Translations under genes and position numbers: made by a program | Notes under the pieces: generated by a model | The model's database searches: none | What the model was told of the DNA's origin: nothing | The model's input: the letters and a program-made list of their open reading frames with translations, nothing else | Part shown: positions 8,757 to 14,427 of the stretch, piece by piece | How positions within the stretch are numbered: position 1 is the first letter of the stretch | Layout of the letters: each line of letters starts with the position of its first letter | DNA from: Thiobacillus sp. | GTDB lineage: Bacteria > Pseudomonadota > Gammaproteobacteria > Burkholderiales > Thiobacillaceae | Direction of reading: 5' to 3' | Assembly: GCF_024708915.1 (NCBI RefSeq) | Contig: NZ_JANJXQ010000049.1 | Location: forward strand, 1-16,390 | Length of the DNA: 16,390 bases

Positions 8757-8938
8757 CCCCGCCTGTGCCGTGACTGGCTGCGGACTCTTGAACCGGGGTC
8801 CAAGATGGCCGCGTTCAAAGACGCTTTGGGCACATGAAACGTGTCACGCGCACACCTGCATCGGAATAGACCGCAGCCTTGCACGTATGCATTGGTTCAG
8901 AGAAATTGCAACCAGCCTCGAACACCGCAGGGAACGCC
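8757..8938 (-). ncRNA. ssrS: 6S RNA (ssrS)
   Basis: The 202-bp gap between zapA and the cyclo-ligase gene, read on the minus strand, has the 6S RNA pattern. The 5' arm is CCCTGCGGTGTTCG, matching the conserved CUGAGAUGUUCG region of E. coli 6S RNA. The 3' arm is GCAGCCAGTCACGGCACAGG, which can close the long outer stem. Near the 3' side, CTTGGACCCCGGTTCAAG forms a hairpin (8787-8804), equivalent to CUUGAACCAAGGGUUCAAG in E. coli. Gene order zapA-ssrS-ygfA is the diagnostic proteobacterial context. 6S RNA mimics an open promoter, binds sigma70 RNA polymerase and tunes transcription in stationary phase. The ends are estimates: about 180 nt, 5' end near 8938 and 3' end near 8757. A TAAACT hexamer just upstream on the minus strand (8943-8948) could be the -10. 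Confidence 0.88.
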
Positions 8939-8944
8939 CCCAGT

Positions 8945-9247
8945 TTAGAAGAGTTTGTCCTGATCTTCCAGCACAGAATCGAGCAGGCTGTTGCAATGTG
9001 TCAGGCGGGCGCGTGCTTCCTCGGCCAGACCGCCGCCGCCCTGGGCCAGCAGCTCGTGCGCCAGGTTCAGCCCCGCCATGATGGCGATGCGCTCGGCGCC
9101 GATCACCTTGCTGTTGTCGCGGATCTCGCGCATTTTTTCATCGAGATAATCGGCCGCTGCGATCAGCGCGGATTCTTCCTCGCGCGAGCACGCCACCTTG
9201 TAGGCGCGGCCGAGGATGTGGATTTCGATGGAACGCGGGCCGGCCAT
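8945..9247 (-). CDS. zapA: Cell division protein ZapA
   Basis: 100 residues, the usual ZapA size. It opens with IEIHILGRAYKVACSREEE, the globular FtsZ-binding head (IxIxGxxYxLxCxxEE pattern). This continues through AADYLDEKMREIRDNSKVIG and ERIAIMAGLNLAHELL into a C-terminal coiled coil (about 70-97). ZapA bundles FtsZ protofilaments at the division site. The start codon overlaps the stop of the upstream coiled-coil gene by one base (TGATG), so translation is coupled. A longer in-frame N-terminal extension is possible, but its composition is Ala/Arg-rich shadow sequence of the upstream gene. 6S RNA follows directly. Confidence 0.92.
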   Translation of the reverse strand: MAGPRSIEIHILGRAYKVACSREEESALIAAADYLDEKMREIRDNSKVIGAERIAIMAGLNLAHELLAQGGGGLAEEARARLTHCNSLLDSVLEDQDKLF

Positions 9248-9444
9248 CAGACGTCCTCCGGCAGCGTTTCGAGCAGCGCCTGCAGCCGGGTTTTGGCGGC
9301 GTCCAGCCGGGCCGTCAGCTGTTTGCCGTCCTGCTGCGCAGCCAGCAGCTGCTGGCGCAGGGCGATGTTTTCCTGCCGCAGCGCGTGGCAAAGCGCGGCC
9401 ACCTGGCGGATTCTGGCTTCGAGGGCATCGAGTTCGGCTTGCAT
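9247..9444 (-). CDS. Small coiled-coil protein, TIGR02449 family (ZapB-like partner of zapA)
   Basis: 65 residues, almost all one predicted coiled coil (MQAELDALEARIRQVAALC then LRQENIALRQQLLAAQQ), with heptad spacing of Leu/Ile/Ala. Size, sequence style and position immediately upstream of zapA match the TIGR02449 family of gamma- and betaproteobacteria. It has been suggested to be ZapB-like, acting with ZapA at the Z-ring; that role is inferred from context and shape. It shares a TGATG junction with zapA. The frame stays open for a very long way upstream on this strand, but that is an antisense artefact over btuB. The ATG at 9444 is supported by the family length and by a TATAGT hexamer 6 nt upstream. 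No Shine-Dalgarno sequence is evident, so the mRNA may be leaderless. Confidence 0.85.
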   Translation of the reverse strand: MQAELDALEARIRQVAALCHALRQENIALRQQLLAAQQDGKQLTARLDAAKTRLQALLETLPEDV

Positions 9445-9450
9445 TGCGGG

Positions 9451-9456
9451 ACTATA
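9451..9456 (-). promoter_or_regulatory. -10 hexamer for the TIGR02449-zapA-ssrS-fau transcript
   Basis: On the minus strand TATAGT (5 of 6 to TATAAT) ends exactly 6 nt before the ATG at 9444. The expected transcription start therefore falls on or next to the start codon. No good -35 is seen, and the upstream bases belong to the REP-like cluster. Confidence 0.5.
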
Positions 9457-9459
9457 GCA

Positions 9460-9631
9460 CCCGCAAGGGGTAGGCCGTGGTTGTCCCTGCGAGGGGGAGG
9501 CCGCGGTTGTAGAGCCGATGAGTCGGCAACAACCGCGCTCTAAAGGCGCTGAAGCGCCAACAACCACGCTCCACCCGCAAGGAGTAGGCCGGTGGGTGCC
9601 CCGCTGCTGCGCAGCGACCCTTCCGCAGGGG
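9460..9631. repeat. REP-like cluster of short direct and inverted repeats
   Basis: The gap between the divergent TIGR02449 and btuB transcripts (9445-9671) holds no gene but dense repeats. The unit CCCGCAAGGGGTAGGCCG occurs at 9460-9477 and again with one change at 9574-9591; a diverged third copy is at 9485-9502. Units end in GTGGTTGT or GCGGTTGT. The opposite-facing unit CAACAACCRCGCTC occurs at 9527-9540 and 9559-9572. Hairpins: CGCGGTTGT (9502-9510) with ACAACCGCG (9529-9537), enclosing GCCGA/TCGGC (9514-9518/9523-9527); GGCGCT/AGCGCC (9545-9558); CGCTGC/GCAGCG (9602-9616); and CCCT/AGGG (9618-9630). This looks like a bacterial interspersed (REP/BIME-type) element. Other copies in the genome cannot be checked here. 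Confidence 0.65.
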
Positions 9632-9659
9632 GCGATGTGCGGCCGGTCAATCCGCTCCG

Positions 9660-9665
9660 TATAAT
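9660..9665 (+). promoter_or_regulatory. -10 element of the btuB riboswitch transcript
   Basis: A perfect TATAAT followed by GCGCGCCTT, with the riboswitch beginning about 7 bp later, so transcription would start near 9672. No clear -35 hexamer stands at 16-18 bp. The GC-rich discriminator matches that of the tRNA-Met promoter at 14233. Confidence 0.6.
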
Positions 9666-9671
9666 GCGCGC

Positions 9672-9848
9672 CTTCAGGTGCCGACGCGGCTTTCCGCCGC
9701 CGAGGATAAACGGGAAACAGGTGCGCAATTTTTCGCAAAGCCTGTGCTGCCCCCGCAACGGTCAGCGCTAAACGGTCCATCACACAGCCACTGGGTTCGC
9801 CCGGGAAGGCGATGCACTTCAGGCGTGAGCCCGGATACCGGCCTGAGC
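9672..9848 (+). promoter_or_regulatory. Cobalamin (AdoCbl) riboswitch upstream of btuB
   Basis: The leader contains the conserved cobalamin aptamer blocks in order. These are CAGGTGCC (9675-9682), GGGAAACAGGTGC (9712-9724), GCCTGTGCTGCCCCCGCAAC (9740-9759), CAGCCACTGGG (9786-9796), CGGGAAGGCGATGCA (9802-9816), and the B12 box TGAGCCCGGATACCGGCCTG (9826-9845), which is the signature element. Binding of adenosylcobalamin or methylcobalamin should lower expression of the downstream receptor gene. Downstream of the aptamer lie a GGAA-loop hairpin (9855-9868) and an 8-bp GC-rich hairpin (9886-9893 with 9900-9907). The latter ends 7 nt before the GGAAG ribosome binding site (9915-9919). No T-run follows, so control is probably at translation initiation rather than by termination. 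Confidence 0.93.
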
Positions 9849-9924
9849 CCTGGCGCGACGGAAGTCGCCCAGCGGATCGTGCAACGCGCCTGCGGGGAAG
9901 CGGGCGCCCAAACCGGAAGTCATC

Positions 9925-11982
9925 ATGCGTCAAACCCCTCTCGCGCTCGCCCTCAGCGTCGCCCTCGCTACTTCCGTTCACGCGGAGACCCTGCCGGTGT
10001 TCGTCGGCGAGACCATCGTCGTCACGCCCACCCGCTTTCCCCAGGCCCTGTCCGGCCAGACCGCCAACACCACGGTGATCACGCGGCAGGAAATCGAAAA
10101 CAGCCCGCAGGCCACGCTGCCGGAAATCCTGGCGCAGCAGGCCGGCATCGGCATGCGCGACCTCTACGGCAACAACGCCGCCGCCAGCACAGTCGATCTG
10201 CGCGGCTTCGGCGCCGCCGCCGACCAGAACACGCTGATCCTGCTGGACGGCCGCCGCCTGAACGACATCGACTTGTCGGCAATCGACTGGTCGGCGCTGC
10301 CGCTGGCGGCCGTCGAGCGCATCGAGATCGTGCGCGGCGGCTCGAGCGTGTTGCATGGCGCGGGCGCGGTCGCCGGCGTCGTCAACATCATCACCCGTTC
10401 CCCGCTCCGGCAGGCCGACCAGGCGGTCGGCAAGCTGCAGCTCGGCAGCTACAGCACCCGGAACTATCAGCTGACCGGCAACCTGGCGGGCGAGACGGCC
10501 GGCCTCAGGATCACCGCCGACCACTACCGCTCCGACGGCTGGCGCGCCAACAACGAGAACCGGCAGAGCAGCGCGAACGGCGATGCGCGCTGGAAACACG
10601 CTCTGGGTGAGTGGGTCTTCAAGTTCGGCGGCACATCGCAGACGACGCGCCTGCCCGGCCCGCGCACGGTCGAGCCCGACGCCGGCCTCGACGAGGTGGC
10701 GACCGATCCCGAAGGCACCAACACTCCGCTCGACTGGGCGAAACGCAAGGGCTACCAGGTGGGACTGAACGGGAGTTTCGAATTCGGGCGCAACGACGTG
10801 CTGCTCGCTCTCGACTATCGCAACAAGCAGCAGCAGGCCTACTTCGACTTCGGCGGCTTTCCCGAATACAAGGACGCCGATCTCGACATGTGGAACTTCG
10901 CGCCCCGCGCCCGGCTGCCGTTCGAGACCGCGGGCGTCGCGCACAGCCTGGTCGTGGGCGCCGACTTGCAGCGGTGGGATTATCGGCTGCACACCTCGAA
11001 TTCCCCGGCCAACATCGGCACTCCGATCAATCGCGTGGACGCCGAACAGAACTCGGCCGCCCTCTATGTCCATGATGAGATGCAGCTGAATCCGGCCACG
11101 CGCGCGGCCTTGGGCGGCCGCGTCGAGTGGTTCGAAATCGACGCGAACGACCAGTACGATCCAACGGCGCCGGGCGGCCTGTTCGGCAGCGGGGCGCCGG
11201 GCGGCAGCCAGGACGAAACGGAATACGCTCTGGAGTTGGGGCTCAATCACCGGCTGGCCCCGCAACATGCGCTGTTTTCGCGGATAGCGCGCAGCTTCCG
11301 CTTCGCCACGGTGGACGAGATATACGGATTTTCGCCCGGCTTTGCGCACGAGTTCCAGTTCCTCAAGCCGCAAACCTCGCACGACGCCCAGATCGGCTGG
11401 GAATGGGGCAGCGGTACCCGCCGCCTGCGCAGCGCAGCGTACTACATGCGGGTGAAGGACGAGATCCATCTCGACATCTACAGCGTCGGCGTAGGCAACA
11501 CCAACTTCGCTCCGCTCGAACGCTACGGCCTGGAATTCGACGCGCACGCACGCCTGGGTGCGGTGGATTGGCGCGCAGCCTATACGCTCGCCTACGCCGA
11601 ATTCACCGACGGCACGCTCGACGGTGTCGCCCTCCACGGCAAGGACGTTCCGCTGGTGCCGCGTCACAAGCTGGCGCTCGGTGCGTTGTGGCACATCGAC
11701 GGACAGACCCGGCTGTCCGCCGACGTCCAGTACGTCAGCAGCCAGCGTATGGAAAACGACGAGCCCAACCGTTTCGCCCAGAAGATCCCGGCTTATACCC
11801 TGGTCGACGTCAAGCTGGTGCGGCAGATCGGCAACTGGCAGCTGGCCGCCGCGCTGAACAACCTGTTCGACCAGGACTACTACACCTATGCCGTGCACAG
11901 CGCGAGCAATGCAGACCGCTTCAACGCCTACCCGCTGCCGGGGCGCAGCGGCTGGGTGAGCGTCGAGTATGCGTTCGAATAG
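9925..11982 (+). CDS. btuB: TonB-dependent outer-membrane cobalamin receptor BtuB
   Basis: 685 residues. A Sec signal peptide (MRQTPLALALSVALATSVHA) probably ends at residue 20. A TonB box ETIVVTPTR lies at 29-37, then the plug domain with LPEILAQQAGIGMRDLYG, STVDLRGFG, LILLDGRRLND and VERIEIVRGGSSVLHGAGAV (ending about 155). The 22-strand beta-barrel continues to the C-terminus, with the usual LNNLFDQDYYTY and a GWVSVEYAF end. It imports corrinoids across the outer membrane using TonB energy. The cobalamin riboswitch in its leader and the cobO gene after it make B12 the likely cargo rather than a siderophore. The protein is a little longer than E. coli BtuB (about 614). One extra Glu follows the expected C-terminal Phe, a slight deviation from the usual BamA recognition end. 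Ribosome binding site GGAAG, 5 nt spacing. Confidence 0.92.
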   Translation: MRQTPLALALSVALATSVHAETLPVFVGETIVVTPTRFPQALSGQTANTTVITRQEIENSPQATLPEILAQQAGIGMRDLYGNNAAASTVDLRGFGAAADQNTLILLDGRRLNDIDLSAIDWSALPLAAVERIEIVRGGSSVLHGAGAVAGVVNIITRSPLRQADQAVGKLQLGSYSTRNYQLTGNLAGETAGLRITADHYRSDGWRANNENRQSSANGDARWKHALGEWVFKFGGTSQTTRLPGPRTVEPDAGLDEVATDPEGTNTPLDWAKRKGYQVGLNGSFEFGRNDVLLALDYRNKQQQAYFDFGGFPEYKDADLDMWNFAPRARLPFETAGVAHSLVVGADLQRWDYRLHTSNSPANIGTPINRVDAEQNSAALYVHDEMQLNPATRAALGGRVEWFEIDANDQYDPTAPGGLFGSGAPGGSQDETEYALELGLNHRLAPQHALFSRIARSFRFATVDEIYGFSPGFAHEFQFLKPQTSHDAQIGWEWGSGTRRLRSAAYYMRVKDEIHLDIYSVGVGNTNFAPLERYGLEFDAHARLGAVDWRAAYTLAYAEFTDGTLDGVALHGKDVPLVPRHKLALGALWHIDGQTRLSADVQYVSSQRMENDEPNRFAQKIPAYTLVDVKLVRQIGNWQLAAALNNLFDQDYYTYAVHSASNADRFNAYPLPGRSGWVSVEYAFE

Positions 11983-11994
11983 GCGGAGCGGGGC

Positions 11995-12000
11995 GATAAT
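11995..12000 (+). promoter_or_regulatory. Candidate -10 element upstream of cobO
   Basis: GATAAT, 5 of 6 to the consensus, begins 12 bp after the btuB stop. It lies exactly 6 nt before an ATG at 12007 that opens a 12-codon mini-ORF, and 34 nt before the cobO GTG. No clear -35 is seen. cobO may therefore have its own promoter in addition to read-through from btuB. Confidence 0.4.
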
Positions 12001-12006
12001 GCTCAG

Positions 12007-12045
12007 ATGTCGACCCCACTGACGAAGGCGCTGCGTGAGCGCTGA
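12007..12045 (+). CDS. Possible leader peptide overlapping the cobO start (12 codons)
   Basis: ATG at 12007 opens a reading frame for MSTPLTKALRER and ends at a TGA (12043-12045), 11 bp inside cobO in a different frame. The ATG has no Shine-Dalgarno sequence but stands 6 nt after a GATAAT hexamer, a layout compatible with leaderless translation. If translated, it would couple ribosomes to the cobO GTG by termination-reinitiation. It has no recognisable regulatory codon run and could easily be chance. Confidence 0.25.
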   Translation: MSTPLTKALRER

Positions 12046-12643
12046 ATCCGACCGCAACGCCCGCCATGCCGCCCGCATGGCGCGCAAGAAGGCGCTGATC
12101 GACGCCGCCATCGCCGCCGCCGACGACGCGCGCGGGCTGCTGCTCGTCGTCACTGGCAACGGCAAGGGCAAGAGCACCGCGGCCTTCGGCATGGTCGCGC
12201 GCGCGCTTGGACACGGCATGAAGGCCGGCGTGGTGCAGTTCATCAAGAGCCGCACCGACACCGGCGAGGAGGCCTTTCTCGGCCGCCAGCCCGGCGTCGA
12301 ATGGCACGTCACCGGCGACGGCTTCACCTGGGACACGCAAAACCGCGAGCAGGATATCGCCACCGCCCGCCGCGGCTGGGCGATTGCCGCGCGCATGCTG
12401 GCCGATCCGGCGTACCAGCTGGTGGTGCTGGACGAGTTGACCTATCTCCTGAGCTACGGCTATCTCGACGCCGACATGGTGCTCGACGCACTGGCGCAGC
12501 GGCCGCCGATGCAGCACGTCGTCGTCACCGGGCGCGCCGCGCCGGCGGCGCTGGTCGAGCTGGCCGACACGGTGTCGGTCATCGCCGACGAGAAGCATGC
12601 GTTCCGCGCTGGCGTGAAGGCGCAGCCCGGCATCGATCTCTAA
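12035..12643 (+). CDS. cobO: Corrinoid adenosyltransferase (cob(I)yrinic acid a,c-diamide adenosyltransferase, CobO/BtuR family)
   Basis: 202 residues. The enzyme transfers the 5'-deoxyadenosyl group of ATP to cob(I)alamin or cobyrinic acid diamide, making the coenzyme form in the cytosol. Visible features: an N-terminal helix NARHAARMARKKALID typical of CobO, the inverted P-loop-like nucleotide site GNGKGKSTAAFGM at 41-53, VVQFIKSRTDTGEE at 66-79, GDGFTWDTQN at 94-103 and VVLDELTYLLSYGYLD further on. The GTG start at 12035 fits the family N-terminus; a TGA stands in frame four codons upstream (12020-12022), so no earlier start exists. AAGGCG (12025-12030) can serve as ribosome binding site. 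It lies 52 bp after btuB and completes a salvage unit: import, then adenosylation to the riboswitch ligand. No other cob/cbi genes are in view. Confidence 0.93.
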   Translation: MSAESDRNARHAARMARKKALIDAAIAAADDARGLLLVVTGNGKGKSTAAFGMVARALGHGMKAGVVQFIKSRTDTGEEAFLGRQPGVEWHVTGDGFTWDTQNREQDIATARRGWAIAARMLADPAYQLVVLDELTYLLSYGYLDADMVLDALAQRPPMQHVVVTGRAAPAALVELADTVSVIADEKHAFRAGVKAQPGIDL

Positions 12644-12673
12644 GCGCAGCGCCATCAAGCGACCCCCGCGCGG

Positions 12674-12679
12674 CATAAT
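12674..12679 (+). promoter_or_regulatory. Candidate -10 element of gluQ
   Basis: CATAAT (5 of 6 to consensus) in the 42-bp cobO-gluQ gap is followed after exactly 6 nt by the gluQ GTG, and no clear Shine-Dalgarno sequence precedes that codon. A leaderless transcript is possible. No convincing -35. Confidence 0.4.
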
Positions 12680-12685
12680 TGCCGG

Positions 12686-13591
12686 GTGAACTTCGCACCC
12701 TACATCGGGCGCTTCGCGCCGTCGCCCACCGGCCCGCTGCATCAGGGGTCGCTGGTCGCCGCAGTGGCGAGCTTTCTCGACGCCCGTGTGATCGGCGGGC
12801 GCTGGCTGGTGCGCATGGAAGACCTCGACCGCCCGCGCTGCGAGCCCGGTGCAGCCGATACCATCCTGCGTCAGCTGGAAGCCTATGGCTTGCACTGGGA
12901 TGGCGCGGTGCTCCATCAATCGCAGCGCGACGACGCCTACGCTGCGGCGCTGGATGAGCTGAAAGCCCTCGGCGCGGTCTACCCCTGCGCCTGCAGCCGC
13001 AGGCAGCTTGCGCAGGCGCCGCGCAGCCATGAGGGCGAGACCCTCTATCCAGGCAGCTGCCGGGCGGGCCTGCCGCCGGGCGCAGCCGCCCGCGCCTGGC
13101 GCGTGCGCGTGCCGGATGTGAGCACCTGCTTTCGCGACCGCATCCAGGGCAGCCTGCAGCAGAACCTGGCGCATGAGGTCGGCGATTTCATCGTCAGGCG
13201 TGCCGACGGCCTGTTCGCCTACCAGCTGGCGGTGGTGGTGGACGATGCCTTCCAGGGCATCACCCACGTGGTGCGCGGCGCCGACCTGTTGTGGAACACC
13301 CCGCGCCAGATTTACCTGCAAAGGCTGCTGGGCTTGCCCCTGCCGGCCTATGCCCATGTGCCGCTCATCACCAATGCCGCCGGGCAGAAGCTGTCGAAAC
13401 AGACCCTGGCTCCCGCCCTGCCCGCGAGCGGGCAGGGCGCCGCGCTGGCGCAGGCCCTCGCCGCGCTCGGCCACCCGCCGCCGGTTGCGCTGGAACATGC
13501 CGGGCCGGCCGAACTGCTGGCGTGGGCAAGCGCGCACTGGCGGATCGAAAACGTGCCCCTGCAGCCCGCCATTGCCAAGCCGCTTCCCTGA
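12686..13591 (+). CDS. gluQ: Glutamyl-Q tRNA(Asp) synthetase
   Basis: 301 residues, the size of the truncated GluRS paralogue (YadB) that lacks an anticodon-binding domain. It loads glutamate onto the queuosine base at position 34 of tRNA(Asp). Motifs: [18 protein letters not shown] at residues 6-23 containing the HIGH equivalent (HQGS), RMEDLDRPR at 43-51, zinc ligands Cys101, Cys103, Tyr121 and Cys125 (PCACSRRQ...YPGSC), [20 protein letters not shown] at 178-197, and the KMSKS equivalent KLSKQ at 235-239. A full-length GltX would continue about 170 residues further. The GTG at 12686 fits the family start ([15 protein letters not shown]). It is probably transcribed with cobO or from its own near-start -10 box. 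Confidence 0.93.
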   Translation: MNFAPYIGRFAPSPTGPLHQGSLVAAVASFLDARVIGGRWLVRMEDLDRPRCEPGAADTILRQLEAYGLHWDGAVLHQSQRDDAYAAALDELKALGAVYPCACSRRQLAQAPRSHEGETLYPGSCRAGLPPGAAARAWRVRVPDVSTCFRDRIQGSLQQNLAHEVGDFIVRRADGLFAYQLAVVVDDAFQGITHVVRGADLLWNTPRQIYLQRLLGLPLPAYAHVPLITNAAGQKLSKQTLAPALPASGQGAALAQALAALGHPPPVALEHAGPAELLAWASAHWRIENVPLQPAIAKPLP

Positions 13592-13636
13592 CCGGACAAT
13601 CCGCCTCACTCCTAACGCCTCGCGCCGCACCCAAAA

Positions 13637-14191
13637 ATGGCCCAACTTCCCCCTGCCGTCGAACAAGTCCTGCGTGTTCACGCCGCATTCATCCACACCG
13701 TGGTCAACGCGCTGCGCGACCGCAGCCAGCTGCCCGACCTGCTGAAGCAGCTCGACGCCGCCGAGCAGGCCGGCTGGGCGCGGCTGGTCGGCGCCCTGCG
13801 CCACGTCGTCGACGGCCGCCGCGATCCGTCGATCAAGCTGGGGCTGGACGAGGAGGACAGCATCCTGCTCGACGCCATCCTGCGCGGCATCGACAATCCC
13901 GCCACGCTGCCGCCGCTCGATGCCCGGCCCGACGGCAGCGCCGCCGCGCCGGGCCTCGCCGCGCTGATCGACGCCGCGGCGCGCGGCGATGCGCAGGCCA
14001 TGTCGGTGCTTGCCAACATGGCCGAGCAGATGATGAAGGCGGGCGGCGACATGGCGCTCTTGGGCGGACGCATGCGCCGCCTGGTCAACGGCGAGCGCGA
14101 CGCCGACCCGCTCACCGCCGGTATGGGGCCGCTCGGCCGTGAACTGCTGGTCAGCCTGCTCGACGAGCTGGCCAGGCTGCGGCCGCAGTAG
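13637..14191 (+). CDS. Conserved-looking hypothetical cytosolic protein, unrecognised family
   Basis: 184 residues; I do not recognise a named domain. The codon pattern is typical of the neighbours, and the frame is bounded by clear gaps, so it is a real gene. The sequence is mostly alpha-helical in character: an N-terminal block AQLPPAVEQVLRVHAAFIHTVVNALRD, an amphipathic stretch with DLLKQLDAAEQAGWARLVGALR, then DEEDSILLDAILRGIDNPATLP. A Pro/Ala/Gly linker follows (about 92-108), and a second helical half with NMAEQMMKAGGDMALLGGRMRRLVNGERD. The motif MMKAGGDMALLGGRMRRLVNGERD suggests a conserved functional end. No signal peptide, membrane helix or cysteine is seen. It begins 45 bp after gluQ with a poor ribosome binding site. 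It could be operon-linked with gluQ, but no function can be assigned. Confidence 0.75.
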   Translation: MAQLPPAVEQVLRVHAAFIHTVVNALRDRSQLPDLLKQLDAAEQAGWARLVGALRHVVDGRRDPSIKLGLDEEDSILLDAILRGIDNPATLPPLDARPDGSAAAPGLAALIDAAARGDAQAMSVLANMAEQMMKAGGDMALLGGRMRRLVNGERDADPLTAGMGPLGRELLVSLLDELARLRPQ

Positions 14192-14208
14192 GCGGGCGCA
14201 GGGGTGCT

Positions 14209-14238
14209 TTGACAGTGCGTGCCGGCGTCAGCTAAAAT
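14209..14238 (+). promoter_or_regulatory. Sigma70 promoter of tRNA-Met
   Basis: TTGACA (14209-14214) and TAAAAT (14233-14238) are separated by 18 bp; the -35 is perfect and the -10 matches 5 of 6. The start should be near 14245. The GCGCGCC discriminator is GC-rich, as is typical of stringently controlled stable-RNA promoters. It lies 18 bp after the hypothetical gene stop. Confidence 0.85.
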
Positions 14239-14281
14239 GCGCGCCTTTTCGGCGGTCCTGCGCCGGGAAAGCAGTCCCCAA

Positions 14282-14358
14282 GGTGATGTAGCTCAGTCGG
14301 TTAGAGCATCGGATTCATAATCCGGGGGTCGGTGGTTCAAGTCCACTCATCACCACCA
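14282..14358 (+). tRNA. tRNA-Met (anticodon CAT, elongator type)
   Basis: A complete cloverleaf of 77 nt. The acceptor stem is GGTGATG (14282-14288) with CATCACC (14348-14354); the discriminator is A14355, and CCA is encoded (14356-14358). The D-arm carries TAGCTCAGTCGGTTAGAGC. The anticodon stem TCGGA/TCCGG encloses the loop TTCATAA with CAT at 14316-14318. The T-arm GTGGTTCAAGTCCAC holds the invariant TTCAA. The first pair G-C and the form of the arms fit the elongator rather than the initiator tRNA. A lysidine-modified tRNA-Ile2 also has a CAT anticodon and cannot be fully excluded by eye. miaB begins 70 bp downstream with no obvious terminator between, so they may share a transcript. Confidence 0.93.
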
Positions 14359-14427
14359 CATTTCTTTTCGTCGCAGCGCGTGGCGAAAACCTTGCCCCCA
14401 GTCTATTCACTGTCCCGGCACTTGCGC
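14359..14427 (+). other. tRNA-Met to miaB spacer with a hairpin
   Basis: After the tRNA 3' end, TTTTCGTC (14365-14372) can pair with GGCGAAAA (14382-14389) around a 9-nt loop. No T-run follows, so it looks more like a processing or attenuation structure than a terminator. Processing of a tRNA-miaB transcript here would release both products. Confidence 0.35.

Noticed and set aside
9460..9600. CRISPR array
   Set aside because: Repeats are diverged, irregularly spaced and mixed in orientation, there are no uniform spacers, and no cas gene is in the window.
9247..12396. A very long minus-strand open frame (over 1,000 codons) running through the btuB and cobO region
   Set aside because: It is antisense to btuB, the riboswitch and part of cobO, all with clear homology. 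Only its last 65 codons (9247-9444) are a real gene. Long shadow frames are expected in GC-rich codon-biased DNA.
11921..13804. Minus-strand open frame of over 600 codons opposite cobO, gluQ and the hypothetical gene
   Set aside because: Composition is that of an antisense shadow and no family motif is seen; the plus-strand genes carry clear motifs.
14332..14427. Extended N-terminus of MiaB starting inside the tRNA gene
   Set aside because: The extra residues translate the tRNA 3' end and spacer. The MiaB family begins at [14 protein letters not shown].
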